This document shows, piece after piece, positions 1 through 10,873 of a DNA stretch of 64,000 nucleotides (within the stretch, counting starts at the first letter, position 1; each line of letters opens with the position of its first letter). The notes beneath the pieces were generated by a model. It did not search any database, was not told the origin of the DNA, and saw nothing but the letters and a program-made list of their open reading frames with translations. The DNA is from Plasmodium brasilianum (taxonomy: Eukaryota > Apicomplexa > Aconoidasida > Haemosporida > Plasmodiidae), in contig NC_090122.1 of NCBI RefSeq assembly GCF_023973825.1, positions 124,001-188,000 of the forward strand, given 5' to 3'. The translations under genes were made by a program, and so were the position numbers.

Positions 1-2125
1 TCTCATCATCCCAACCCTTCTTTATAACCATATTTCTTACATAGGAACAGCTAAAATCGGACTCTCCTTCGTCGCTACTATTTTCACTTTTTTTATTCGT
101 ACTATTCTTGTACATCCCATCAACAACATTTTTAATTTTTTCTAAGTTTGTTATCTCTTTATTAATTTTTCCATTATCATCCATCTTTTTTTCACCCCCT
201 TCATTATTCCTTCCTTCACAATTACTACCTTCAACACAGTCTAATCGGACACTCATATTACTGCAGCGTGAATCATAATCAGCTTCAACCTCCATATGTT
301 CAAGTGAATTGTCTTTGCCCCCGTTATCCATTGCTTCATTTGCACATGTGTTAATTTCATTGGGTAATTCCTGCTTAATGACTGCACTTCCCTCTTCATC
401 CTTTGCTTCATTGCCTCCCTTATCTTCTTTTCCCTCCGTATCTTCTTTACCTCCATTATCTGCTTTTCCCTCCTTATCGTCTCTGCTTCCCTTATCTGCT
501 TTTCCCTCCTTATCGTCTCTGCTTCCCTTATTTTCTTTCCCCTCATTATCCTCTTTGTCTTCCTTATCTTTACATTTTTTACACTGTTTATCTCCCCCAT
601 TGGAAAACTCCGTCTTACTCATCAATTCCGCTTTTTCGCTGAGTACTTCCCCCTCCTTTCGCTCGACCATCGGTTCAGTGACTTCATTTCTCCCTCTCCT
701 CAATTTGAGATTTCCTTCGTGAGTCTCTTCCTCCGAATCGCTTGAACTTGAAACCTCCTGATCGTTTTCTTCCTTTTTGTTAAAAAAAACAATCTCATTA
801 AAAATGTTTGTATACAGATTATTCGAATTTTTCACATTCTTCTTCTTTGTACTATTATTGTCATCATTTTGTAAAAAGTTCTTGTACAAATTTGCATTAA
901 AAAAGGAGGAAATTAAATCAGTATATTTGCTTCTAGTATTAGTAACATGGTTACTACTATTTAAAGTACTAATTTCCTCTGAGGTATTATTATAAGAATA
1001 ATTTTTCTCCATAGAACTTACTTCATTTAGGTAATCAATTAACATAGGCCAAGAAACAATATTGTTATAAAAAATTAAATGTTCACTTTCTGTTTTTATA
1101 TCCTTGTAGTGCAATTCACAATACTCCTCAATTTCTCTACTAGCATCCACATCTTTGAATGTGTCAATACAGCTATTCAAATCATATTGTACATTCCTAA
1201 TATAGGAAGTAAAGAAAATTAAATATTTCATAATGTTATCTTTTATACAAGAAATTCTTTTACTATCCATAGATTCTAAAGAATGTAAAATACTTTTCAA
1301 TCTTTTCTCTTTTTTTAATTCAACTTCATTCACATTATTAATAGTGTTCTTATATTCATACTCTCTTTTTTTTGCTATTAAATATTTATGTATACAAGTA
1401 TTTGATAATTCTATTCTCTTTAAAGGGTGATAATAAGTGCTATTATGAAATATGTTAATGGCCTCCATTAATGTTTCATACGCATCCACACAATTTTCAA
1501 TATACCTTACACTCTCATTTCTTGTCTTCTCAACCTCTTTATCATTTTCTATTCCATCTATTTTTATTTGATCAAATACATTTTTATGATTCAGCAAAGT
1601 AGTGTTTAACGTATTATTTAATATTTCACATTCAATATAATTAATAAAATCTTTAATTTGTTCACACCTTCTTTCAATATTCTTTTTTAAACTTATAATA
1701 CCATTTTTAATCCCTGATGATTCATTCTTAAATTCCTTAAACAGGACAGATAAATTCCTTAAACTGTACTCATATTCTTTTTCGATTCGAATAATTTCCA
1801 GAAATATTCGACTTAAATGTTCGCAACATTTCCTTCCTTCCTCTACTCTTTTTAAGGCTTTCTTCCAATCGCTTATACTGAGTTGCGAGAAAAAAGAAAA
1901 AAAGAAAAAAAAAATATCAAATAAATATCACCACCTTGCCTATTTTTGTGTACACACAAACATATAAACATATGAACACACGTCTAAGCGTGCATTTGAT
2001 ATAATTGATAAAATGATAGATGGGAATATTTTTTTATTTTATTTTTTCAGTTTAAGAGAAAAATCAACAGCAGCAGAAGTGCTGCTGGGAACCCCCTAAA
2101 ACATGCACATGCGAATGCATATATG

Positions 2126-2161
<36 letters not shown>

Positions 2162-2392
2162 CATAACGATACTCAGGGTAAGGTACAGATTAACGCATAA
2201 ATTAATGTGCAAATTAACAAGTCTACATTTTACACATTATTGGCAAAAACATAAAAATAAATAATTAAATAAAATCTTATTTTCTTATCATGGAATTTAC
2301 AAGGTTTGTTCAAAATTTCTTAAATTTGTTTCCTTAGTTTCATTTTTTATATCTTCATTTGGTAAAACTTCATTTTTTCCATCGACTTCCAT
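1..2392 (-). CDS. F-BAR (FCH) domain protein, two exons, C-terminus beyond window
   Basis: I read exon 1 at 2392-2301 (30 codons plus 2 bases) and exon 2 from 1877 to beyond position 1. The 423-bp intron has a GTAAAT donor and a pyrimidine-rich acceptor ending CAACTCAG. An in-frame TGA lies four codons upstream of the ATG. About 656 residues are visible. Residues ~27-75 match the FCH signature: NFEQTF, then KALKRVEEGRKCCEHLS and IRIEKEYEYSLRNLS (compare GxKxCxEL and the IEKxY core). A helical, Lys/Glu-rich stretch to about residue 290 follows, as expected for the rest of an F-BAR coiled-coil. From about residue 400 the protein is disordered and acidic, with GKED/GKADKGSRDD repeats (near 420-540), then a CKKC and further Ser/Asp-rich sequence. 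No SH3 domain is visible before the edge. F-BAR proteins bind and bend membranes at endocytic or cytokinetic sites; that role here is inferred from the domain. It is divergently paired with the gene at 4707. Confidence 0.8.
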
Positions 2393-4706
2393 TTTATTTC
2401 CTCAGGGCAATCCTCAAAAGTACACGAAATTTTTAAAGTGTTAAGAATTGTGTATATATGTGTATATTTATGTATGAACATGTGTTGCGTATATGTTTAT
2501 GTGTGTATGTTTTTTTCTACAATTTTTTAAAAAAAAAAGACATTTATATTTCACTATGTAAATAATAAAATCCTTTACACTACAATCTGTTGCGATGTTA
2601 AACCTGGTGCACTATGAAAGTGTTCTTAATAATCCTAGTCCTCCAAAACTTAACAAAAATAATGTGTTACACAGATTTTTATGATAAAAATCTTCCTTTT
2701 CATTCTCAGAATTAACAAGTTTTTAATCGTTTTGAAAAGGACGGAAACAGAGTACAAATAAAGAAAAAAAAAAAAAAAAAAATACAAATATACAAGTTCT
2801 TACATATTTAATACACCTATTATTTTCTCAAAGAAATTCTGTTAAGCTGCTCTTAAAATCTTACACATTTAAAGAAGCAATTATTGTAATACTTGAATAA
2901 ATTGTGTATTATTAATTGCCTACGCATGCCCACCGAATACTTCGTATTTTTTTTTTTTTATAATTTGTCACCATATGAAAAGTTGATCGACATTATTTCA
3001 TCTGCTTTTCAACTACAAATCAGCATTATTATATTAAAAAAAATTAAATAATTTTGTCACACACATACACACATATATATGTATATATATAATTGTATGC
3101 CTGTATCAAGTGTGTACGGAGAAAACTACTTATCTTTGCAGTTTTTTCCTTAACGAAAAAGTGTATTCACATGAAACCTTTAATTATACATGACAAAAAA
3201 AAAAAAAAAAAAAAAGAGGCATTTCAATTAAATCTTTTGTTCCTCAATAATACATTCATCTAATATCATATATTAGTTAATTATAATATCTTACTACTAG
3301 TATAATACTGCAACGGAATATACCCTTTCTTATTTTCTTTTTTTTTTTTTTATGTATTCACTTTATAATTGGCTAAAATTTCACTTTTTCTGTATTTTAC
3401 CTTTTGCTTCTATGTTCAACAATAATTCTATTTTTTTTTTTTTTTTTTTTTTTTTAAAAACTGCCTATTTGGTAGTTTTGCCAAAATTGTAAGTTTTAAC
3501 CCAGAAAATATCAAATAAGAAAAAAAAAAAAAAAAATGGGAACGTGGGTTTTCAGAATAAGTGTAATTGGGAAAAAAAAAAGAAAAAAAAAAACAGCAAA
3601 AAATAAGGAAAAAAAAAAAAGAAGGTATAAATATTACGTAGTAGTATTATAAGATTTAAATCTCTTAAGCGAAGATGAAATGGATTTAAAATTTTTGAAA
3701 GAACTGATTTAAAAATACACGCAAACCAATACTACGGTATACTGTATGTTTACAAGTATACTGTAAAAATATGTAATATATGCACACATATATTCCTAGA
3801 ATTATTGTTTGAAAAATATAATTCATTAAAATCATTATAGATTTTCTCTTACGAATTTGGTACTCAGTTCCATTTTAGCTATTTTTAATTTTGTACAAAT
3901 ATAAATCATAATATAAATTATTAAAATAATATACGTGTATATATATATATATATATGTATATATATTTATATATGAATATATAAATATATATAGATATAT
4001 GGTATATTTCTAAGATTTTTTTTATTGCAAAGGTTAACAAATATATATATATATCTTTCTTTTAAATTAGAGGAATGTATGATTGCGTATTTTTACAAAC
4101 GCGAGCACCTTTCGTGAAATCACTAACATATATACATATATACGTATTCATACATATATACGTATTCATACATATATACGTATTCATACATATATACGTA
4201 TTCATACATATATACTTATTCATACATATATACGTATTCATACATATATACATGCATAAATACATACACATATGTACATATATACATACATAAATACATA
4301 CACATATGTACATATATACGTGCGTACGTACGTTTATTTACCCTGTTATTTACACAAAGCATAATTCAGCACAAGTTTTTTTTTTTTCTCCTTTTTTTTT
4401 TTTTTTTTAATGTATTTTACATTCACCCAACCCAGTACTAAGAAACTACTGCATGAAAGGTATTTTTCATGAAAGTCCATTTAGCCTCGTACAAATTTAA
4501 AAAGGTTAGATCAGAATTTACCTATAATTTTCGTATAATCGGCTTAACATTTGAGTAAAAATTGCTTAAATTTTGCGTAAAATTAGCTACAACTAGCATC
4601 AAGAGTAGGAACAAAGGATAAAGAGATACAGTAAGCAGTCAGCAGACATATAAAACTATCAAGGAGATATAAAAGTGCTAAGAGAAGAATATACAGATAG
4701 AGGAAA
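2393..4706. other. Intergenic, divergent promoter region
   Basis: This region separates the start codons of the F-BAR gene (-) and the P5-like gene (+). It holds many A and T homopolymers of 15-25 bases (for example near 2763-2782, 3197-3215 and 3431-3455), (TA)n runs near 2136-2160 and 3940-3990, and a tandem array at 4141-4316. The last 150 bases before 4707 are purine-rich, as expected of a Plasmodium 5' leader. I see no RNA gene or further exon. Confidence 0.7.
4141..4316. repeat. Tandem array: six 18-bp units, then two 34-bp units
   Basis: Six units of the 18-mer TACGTATTCATACATATA run from 4141 to 4248 (unit five has one G-to-T change). Two 34-bp units built on CATACACATATGTACATATA follow at 4249-4316. 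Because 18 is a multiple of three, both strands stay open and give MNTYIC-type and HIYVFI-type readings with no likeness to real proteins, so I treat it as non-coding. Confidence 0.9.
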
Positions 4707-5856
4707 ATGAGAATTTATTTTCTTTTATTACTACCGGTACTGTTTTTCTGTAAAGCGTATAAGGCGGCTTCGTTACTAGAATCAATAAAGCATGATCTTC
4801 AAATCGTGAATAATCAAAACTTCAACACAGTAGTAAACAAGTTTCGAAATGAAAAGGTGTTTGCCGTTTTGTTTTTTAAAAAATCGAATAAGAACATAAC
4901 AAAAGTAATTAAAAATTACAATGATGTTGCATCGAAATTTAAAGGAATTTTAACTCTATGTATAGCTGATTGTGATGCTAATGGTTCTTTATGTGAGAGC
5001 GAGTTATCACTTTATGTTCCTGATTACAAAAATAGTAACACTCATCATTTTTTAATATATCCAATTAATCCTATGCCAAAATTTCTATTTAATGAAGACA
5101 TAACTGAAAGTAATATAAAAAAATATACGTACCTTATTCCCTCAAAAATTGATATAATAAAAGATACTAAAGACTTTAATGTTTTTATTTCGAAACATGA
5201 AAATATGCCAAAAGTTTTAATTTTTAGTAATAAGAAAAAACCCAACTATATTTTGAATGCCCTGAGTAATAGTTTTAATAAAAAATTAATGTTTTGTTAT
5301 ATTAACAACGAATTAGATGAATTAGTAAAAAAATATAATGTTAAAACATTTCCAAGTATATTAATTTTAAAAAAAAATAAAGTAGTGGACACTTATAAAG
5401 GAAAACTCAGTTACATTAATATGTTCGACTGGTTGAATGTACACTCAGAAACGTTTGTTCTAGGTGGGGGTTTTGATATATCACCTGATAAAACTGTTAG
5501 CAAGCCTTGGAAATTTGCCCTAGTACCAAAAGTTACTAAAATGTCTCATGGGGATATTTGTTTTAAAAAAGCAGATAAAGGTCTATGCTTAATTTATCTG
5601 AAAGAAGGAGATAAATTAGACAAAACAGAGATTGACATGCTTCTCTCATTGAAGGAAAAGTTTAAGCCACACATTGACGGAAGGTGATCAAAAGAAGAGA
5701 TTTACATGAATACGTGTAAATATGTTTTCAAAATAGCGTACAAATGTGCTTGTGTATAAGTACATGCAAATATGATTTAAATGTTCATGCATGTTTTATT
5801 GTGCATAATTTACTTTTAAGAATATGCATTGTGAAACTCATAATACGTTCGTATGC

Positions 5857-5896
<40 letters not shown>

Positions 5897-6318
5897 GTAT
5901 TAGTAATGACTCGCAGCGAACGTGTCAAGTGCTTTCACTTTTCCTATGTTGGTTTCATTTCTCATTCTTCATGTTGACCTTTACATATTTTTCCATATTT
6001 TCCTGCATTTTCTTGTTTTCCCCCCCCTATAGAGGCATAAATTTTCGATATATGTGGATGGACATAACCATGGAAACAAATTTCCGCTCTCTATTTGAAT
6101 TTAAAAAGTACCCCTCCGTTGTTATTTTTAATCCATATAAAAGAATTCGCTACTCGAAATTAAATGAAGATTTAATAGCGACTAGGGAAAATATTGAAAA
6201 ATTGTTGGAAAAAATATCTGGAGGGGATGCAAAGTTTACGATGCTCAGTGGACAGACTTTGCCTGAATTTGTGGAGGACGACAGTGAACCTAAATCTACT
6301 GGAAAAGACGAATTGTAA
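4707..6318 (+). CDS. ER-retained P5/PDI-like thioredoxin-fold protein lacking CxxC
   Basis: Exons are 4707-5683 and 6033-6318; the 349-bp intron is GTGATC...CCCTATAG and joins codon AG|A, giving 420 residues. A hydrophobic signal peptide covers residues 1-~20 and the protein ends in KDEL, the ER retrieval signal. Three thioredoxin-like units are visible: ~25-140, ~145-250 (keeping the cis-proline in NVKTFPSILIL) and ~265-385 (FKKYPSVVIF). The last unit plus acidic tail and KDEL resembles the non-catalytic C-terminal domain of PDIA6/P5. Where PDIs carry CGHC, the first unit reads FFKKSNKNITKV, and no CxxC occurs anywhere. It therefore probably acts as a chaperone or scaffold rather than an oxidoreductase. 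The parasite's catalytic PDIs must lie elsewhere. Family assignment is by fold pattern and C-terminal similarity; P5 versus another PDI branch is less sure. Confidence 0.82.
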
Positions 6319-7226
6319 ATTGTAAGGAACATGCACTTGTATTTGTCCGCATGTTCCAATTGCTTGTTCATGCACTTGTATGCCTATATGTGCATATATG
6401 TATGTATACCTATACGAACACTCGTCTCTACGTACATATATACGTGTATGTGCATTAATATACATAGTAAGAATGCCCATGTTTTTCCACTATTTATTTA
6501 CCCTTACCTTCTTTTGAATGAATTGCTTTTCTTATGTTTACCTTCTAAATGTATACCATAATTTTTATGTTGTTAAAAAAAAAATAAAAGTATGATTACA
6601 TATTTAAGTTTTATATTTCATGTGAAAAACGAAAAAATGTGTCAACTTCATTGGAATAAGCAAAAAAAAAAAAAAAAAAAAAATATAAAATATACATTGT
6701 AAAACACAAAATATATAACAAAAAATGAAAAATAAAAGGTGCAAATTAAGCAGAAAAAAAGTATCCGTCATTTTATCTGTAATTATATTGGAAAGAAGTT
6801 TAAGAAGAGTCAAATATATAACTTTCCTGCAAAAAAGAGCATTTATTTTCTCTATTCTCTTCATAAAGATCCAAGTGGGCACGCCATAAAAACGAAAAAA
6901 ATAAAAAAATAAAAATAAACAAAAACAAGAACAGTAACAACTGGAATAGCATAAGAGATGTATACATACATATAATTGTATATATATATATATCTATATA
7001 TGTATGTATGTGCGCGGGGAGTGTATTAAAAACCCCAAAAAAGGAGAAACCCAATATAACGTATTGGAAGGCACTACTAAAAGACTGACAAAATTACTGA
7101 AAAAACACTAGTATCTTAATACTACTTTCTTTTTTTCTTCTTTTTTTTTTCTCCCCTTTTTGCTGCCATTTTATGTTCCTCCTTACGTTTACCACATTAT
7201 TATTTCCTTTCATTTCATATTGCTGA
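6319..7226. other. Intergenic, convergent 3' ends
   Basis: This is the 3' flank of the P5-like gene (+) and of the WD40 gene (-). It holds a 24-base A run at 6660-6683, AATAAA-like hexamers (6582-6588, 6732) and a (TA)n stretch near 6975. No gene is seen. Confidence 0.7.
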
Positions 7227-9029
7227 CTATTCCATGACATATCTCCCTATATTCCAACATTTAATATTTTGATCCCACGAGGTTGATAAAACTAAATCGT
7301 CTAACCACACCATTGAAGAAACTCTGCTTCTATGATTTAACATAGATAAAGTAGAATATTTTATTTTTATTTTTTTTGCACTATTATGTATTAAACTATT
7401 CTCTTCTTCACCAAACAATTCTGGGATTGTAAGATTACTTACTCTCATGGGTAAATTAGTAGTACTATCCCGTTTATCCCTATCATTTGATATATTCAAA
7501 TTCGTCCTTCCCTTAGTTTTAAGATTATTTTGGATACTGTTAATTTTAGGAGTGGTAAAATAATAGGACGATGCTGGAAGACCTAATTTGTTAGTAGAAC
7601 TTATATTTTTTGTATCAATATTTTTTGTATCAATATTTTTTGTACCAATATTTTTTGTACCAATGTTTTTTGTACCAATGTTTTTTGTACCAATATTTTT
7701 TGTACCCATATATTTTTTACCACCATTTTTTGTACTAATACTTTTTGTAGAATGGTTTAAACCTTCCTCACTATTCTTGTCCTCACCTTTGCTTCTTATA
7801 ATATTAAATAATTCATTCCTTGACACAACAGGCACCTTTTTTTCTTGTATATTTGGAATATTCGGAGTTAGTGTTCTCTTTTTATTTTTATCCAGTATAG
7901 AAATTTTTCCAAATATGCCATATTTTTTACTATTATTTTTATTTCTAAACAGGTCAGGCGATTCTTTATAATTGCACTCAGAAACTATAGAATTCGATCG
8001 ATTACTAGACACTGTTTTTTTATTGAGTTCTAAGAAATTCTTGCTAATTTTTCTATGTCCATTACCTACAGTTTTTGTTGTTAAGTCTCCAAGTAGGGGG
8101 GGAAAAACAGAAGGAATAGAATCATAAACTAAGGAAGTATTAAATTTTTTAACTTCACCAATATTTCTATAATTATCTTCTTTCCATAGTTTTATACTAC
8201 CATTATCTGATGACGAACAAAAATAATTTTTATACTTATTTGAAAAAGTTAAAAAACGAATTGGTGAAGTATGTCCTATATATATTTCTACAGGTTTATT
8301 TTCATCCAAAAGTCTTAAATCAAATTTTTTTATTAAACAATCTGAAGCACCTGAATATAAATAATTATTATCAGAGTATATAGTATTAATAGAATATAAT
8401 GAATGCAATTGATTATTTTTCTGAACAGGCAAGGCATATCTAAAATCAAAAAATAAAATATTGCCTTTATATGTACTAAAAAGATGAATTTTATAATTTG
8501 TATTAAATGTACAGAAATTTAAACAATCCCCAATTTCTTCATATCTATAAATATTTTTTTTTTTATTTAAATCAGTTAAACATATAGAACCATCTTTACT
8601 TCCATACGTTATTTTATCATCATCAAAATAATTCATACAAAATATAGAATTACATTTAGTACACAAATTATCTATATTTTTTTTATTTTCCATATCAATT
8701 ATATGTATATTATTGTCTTTATTAGTCATACCTACACTTAAATACTTTCTCTTACTATAGTAGCTAGAACATAGTATTGGCTGTCCTAACTCTATATTTC
8801 TTATATTCTTGTTATTACTTATATCCCATACAGATACAAAGCAATCATGTGACACAGTCGCATAGGTATCATCATCAATTAAATGAATACCCTCGATAGA
8901 ATTGTTATGCCCCTTAAAACTCCATATGGGCTTTATATTACAAGCTAATTTTTTGCTCTCAAAAAGCTGCTCATTGTTTTTTATTTCAAATATATAGTCC
9001 TCGCTAGACAGGTAACTCCTTAAATCCAT
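7227..9029 (-). CDS. WD40-repeat protein with large internal insert
   Basis: A single 600-codon exon. WD40 blades fill residues ~30-285, with readable blade ends VSVWDISN, IKKFDLRL and IKLWKEDN and the usual GH before each (FKGHNNSI, IGHTSPIRF). A low-complexity insert of about 280 residues follows, containing a 15-bp tandem repeat read as GTKNI/DTKNI. One further blade closes the protein (HRSRVSSMVWLDD...TSWDQNIKCWNIG, residues ~565-597). That spacing suggests one seven-bladed propeller with the insert before its last blade. WD40 propellers are protein-interaction platforms, so the sequence gives no specific function. The start is the first ATG of the frame and leads into SYLSSEDYIFEI. It shares a divergent promoter with the radial spoke head gene. 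Confidence 0.85.
   Translation of the reverse strand: MDLRSYLSSEDYIFEIKNNEQLFESKKLACNIKPIWSFKGHNNSIEGIHLIDDDTYATVSHDCFVSVWDISNNKNIRNIELGQPILCSSYYSKRKYLSVGMTNKDNNIHIIDMENKKNIDNLCTKCNSIFCMNYFDDDKITYGSKDGSICLTDLNKKKNIYRYEEIGDCLNFCTFNTNYKIHLFSTYKGNILFFDFRYALPVQKNNQLHSLYSINTIYSDNNYLYSGASDCLIKKFDLRLLDENKPVEIYIGHTSPIRFLTFSNKYKNYFCSSSDNGSIKLWKEDNYRNIGEVKKFNTSLVYDSIPSVFPPLLGDLTTKTVGNGHRKISKNFLELNKKTVSSNRSNSIVSECNYKESPDLFRNKNNSKKYGIFGKISILDKNKKRTLTPNIPNIQEKKVPVVSRNELFNIIRSKGEDKNSEEGLNHSTKSISTKNGGKKYMGTKNIGTKNIGTKNIGTKNIGTKNIDTKNIDTKNISSTNKLGLPASSYYFTTPKINSIQNNLKTKGRTNLNISNDRDKRDSTTNLPMRVSNLTIPELFGEEENSLIHNSAKKIKIKYSTLSMLNHRSRVSSMVWLDDLVLSTSWDQNIKCWNIGRYVME
7606..7710 (-). repeat. 15-bp coding minisatellite in the WD40 gene
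   Basis: Seven 15-bp units on the + strand (TTTTTTGTACCAATA and variants) encode five GTKNI and two DTKNI units on the minus strand. A preceding MGTKNI looks like a diverged unit. The array sits in the linker insert, so length changes should be tolerated. Confidence 0.9.
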
Positions 9030-9080
9030 TCTTCCTGTCTTCGCAAATGCCTTAGATTGTTTGAGAGATTTTCAAATGAT

Positions 9081-9160
9081 GAGAACTTTGTCGAAATTAT
9101 GTGAACTTTGTCGAAATAGTGCGAATTATGCCGAAATAGTGCGAATTATGCCGAAATGCT
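9081..9160. repeat. Four 20-bp units in the WD40 gene 5' leader
   Basis: Four back-to-back 20-bp units at 9081, 9101, 9121 and 9141 share the frame G.GAA.T.TG.CGAAAT.. . The first two carry ACTTTGTCGAAAT and the last two ATTATGCCGAAAT. The array is about 50 bp upstream of the WD40 start codon. Confidence 0.85.
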
Positions 9161-9742
9161 TTAAATCGTAATGACGCATATTCCACCAGGCTCTCACAAA
9201 TGCTATATATGTGGGCACTTACACAATAACGTATCTATACCTACACATAAGCTCACATACATTTATATATACACGTACAGATAGAAATATTTAGCACTGA
9301 GTAAACCCTTCCTTTGCTTCGCACTCCTTACTGTCACTTTGTTCTTCTAATATTTAATTCTCAAAAATATAAATAATCGTGTTATTTACTCTCCCTTTTT
9401 TCTCCTCTTAAAAATGTGCAAAAATATCCGGAAAAATTCTTAGTAATAATCTCCTTTTATGACATCATAAGGTCGTGAAAACTTAGATAAAATTACAAAT
9501 AATAGCATACACACACACATACACACATTTAGTTAGTATATGCTTATGATTAATTATTCTTCCATTAAATGTGGAAAATAATGTCTCATAGTTTTAGACA
9601 TACCCGCGCACGTACCCATACACACACATGTATTTATATGTGTATATAGGAAAAGAAAAAAAAAAAATAATTAACTCGCTTAGTGGATACTTAGGTGACA
9701 TTACTTCCTATATTTTTATTCTGAGCCTGCACATTCGCAAAA

Positions 9743-9779
<37 letters not shown>

Positions 9780-10321
9780 TGCATATTAGTACAAATATAC
9801 ACTTCCATTCATATGAACACGCGCTTATTTGTAGTTCCTTTTCACTTCAAAAGTTATCTTTTTATCCTATCTCCCTCTTTTAGCATTTCTTTTCTTTTTT
9901 TTCGAGTTCTGAAATAAATATGCGCTTTATTCCTACTATTACTAAGTGGAAAAACTAAATTGTAAACCAAATAGTAAATCAAAATTATTACGCGATAAAA
10001 TTCGCCATTTTTCTAACTTTTCCTTTTGTATGTTTATAATAACAAAAAAGGAACGAGTAATAAGTAGGGAGAAGGAGAGAGGAGGAAAATTTTAGAATTT
10101 ACTAGCTGTCTAAAGGGTTATAATTTCCATTTTTCTTTCTTTCATCTTTTTTTTTTTTTTTTTGCTCCTATAACCTTTCGCACTTCTCTTGTGCCCCATA
10201 ATACAGAAAATATTTGTTATCCTTTGATAGTTAACTGCAACGATACGTTAAACTAGGTACCTTCTTAAAATTGTTCATACCTACTTTAATTTCTATTTTA
10301 TTAAAAGGGGGATCAACAAAA

Positions 10322-10440
10322 TTTACATATACATATAGATACATATACATATATATACATATAGATACATATACATATATATACATATAGATACATATAC
10401 ATATAAATATATAAACATATAAATACATATACATATATAT
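10322..10440. repeat. Tandem array of about 26 bp units (ACATATAGATACATATAC)
   Basis: Three units of about 26 bp built from ACATATAGATACATATAC followed by ATATAT, then a decayed fourth. Both strands are open through it only because of its composition. Confidence 0.8.
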
Positions 10441-10631
10441 ATATATAATACATACGTATATAATCTGATAATTTTCCATTATCTTTAAAACTTTTCTTTG
10501 GTTCCCCACTTGTATGTTTTATTTACGCTAATACAAGAAAATAAAATTTTCCATTATTGTGTGTAGCACTGTCATCCAGTATTTAGAAGGCTACCGGCGT
10601 GAACGCTAAGATGTTCCAAAATCGATATTTT

Positions 10632-10701
10632 ATTTTTCCTGTTTTTCCTGTTTTTCCTGTTTTTCCTGATTTTTCTGTTTTTCCTGTTTTTCCTGTATTT
10701 T
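10632..10701. repeat. 9-bp TTTTTCCTG array upstream of the radial spoke gene
   Basis: About seven copies of TTTTTCCTG with small changes, ending about 170 bp before the start codon at 10874. On the + strand it reads FPVFPVFP, a repeat artefact. It is a polypyrimidine block within the leader or promoter. Confidence 0.85.
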
Positions 10702-10873
10702 TATCTTTATTATTTTGTTCATATTATTACTATTCATATCATTATTATTCACGTCATTATTTTACTTATTTATTTTTTTTTTTCTATTTTGCTATTTTTT
10801 TTGTCCTAAGTGTTCTTTCTAGAGTGCCTCTTTACAAACGCAACTCTTGACACCCCAACCTAAAAACAAATAA

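Larger units (their letters stand above)
9030..10873. other. Intergenic, divergent promoter region
   Basis: This lies between the WD40 (-) and radial spoke head (+) start codons. It contains the 20-bp array at 9081-9160, a (TA)n run near 9745-9775, a TACATATAGA-type array at 10322-10440 and a 9-bp pyrimidine array at about 10632-10701. No gene is seen. Confidence 0.7.

Noticed and set aside
4062..4313. Open frames on both strands over the 18-bp array
   Set aside because: The frames exist only because the unit length is a multiple of three; the readings are simple MNTYIC/HIYVF repeats.
10599..10850. FPVFPVFP-rich frame ahead of the radial spoke gene
   Set aside because: Product of the 9-bp pyrimidine array; ends before the real start and has no domain.
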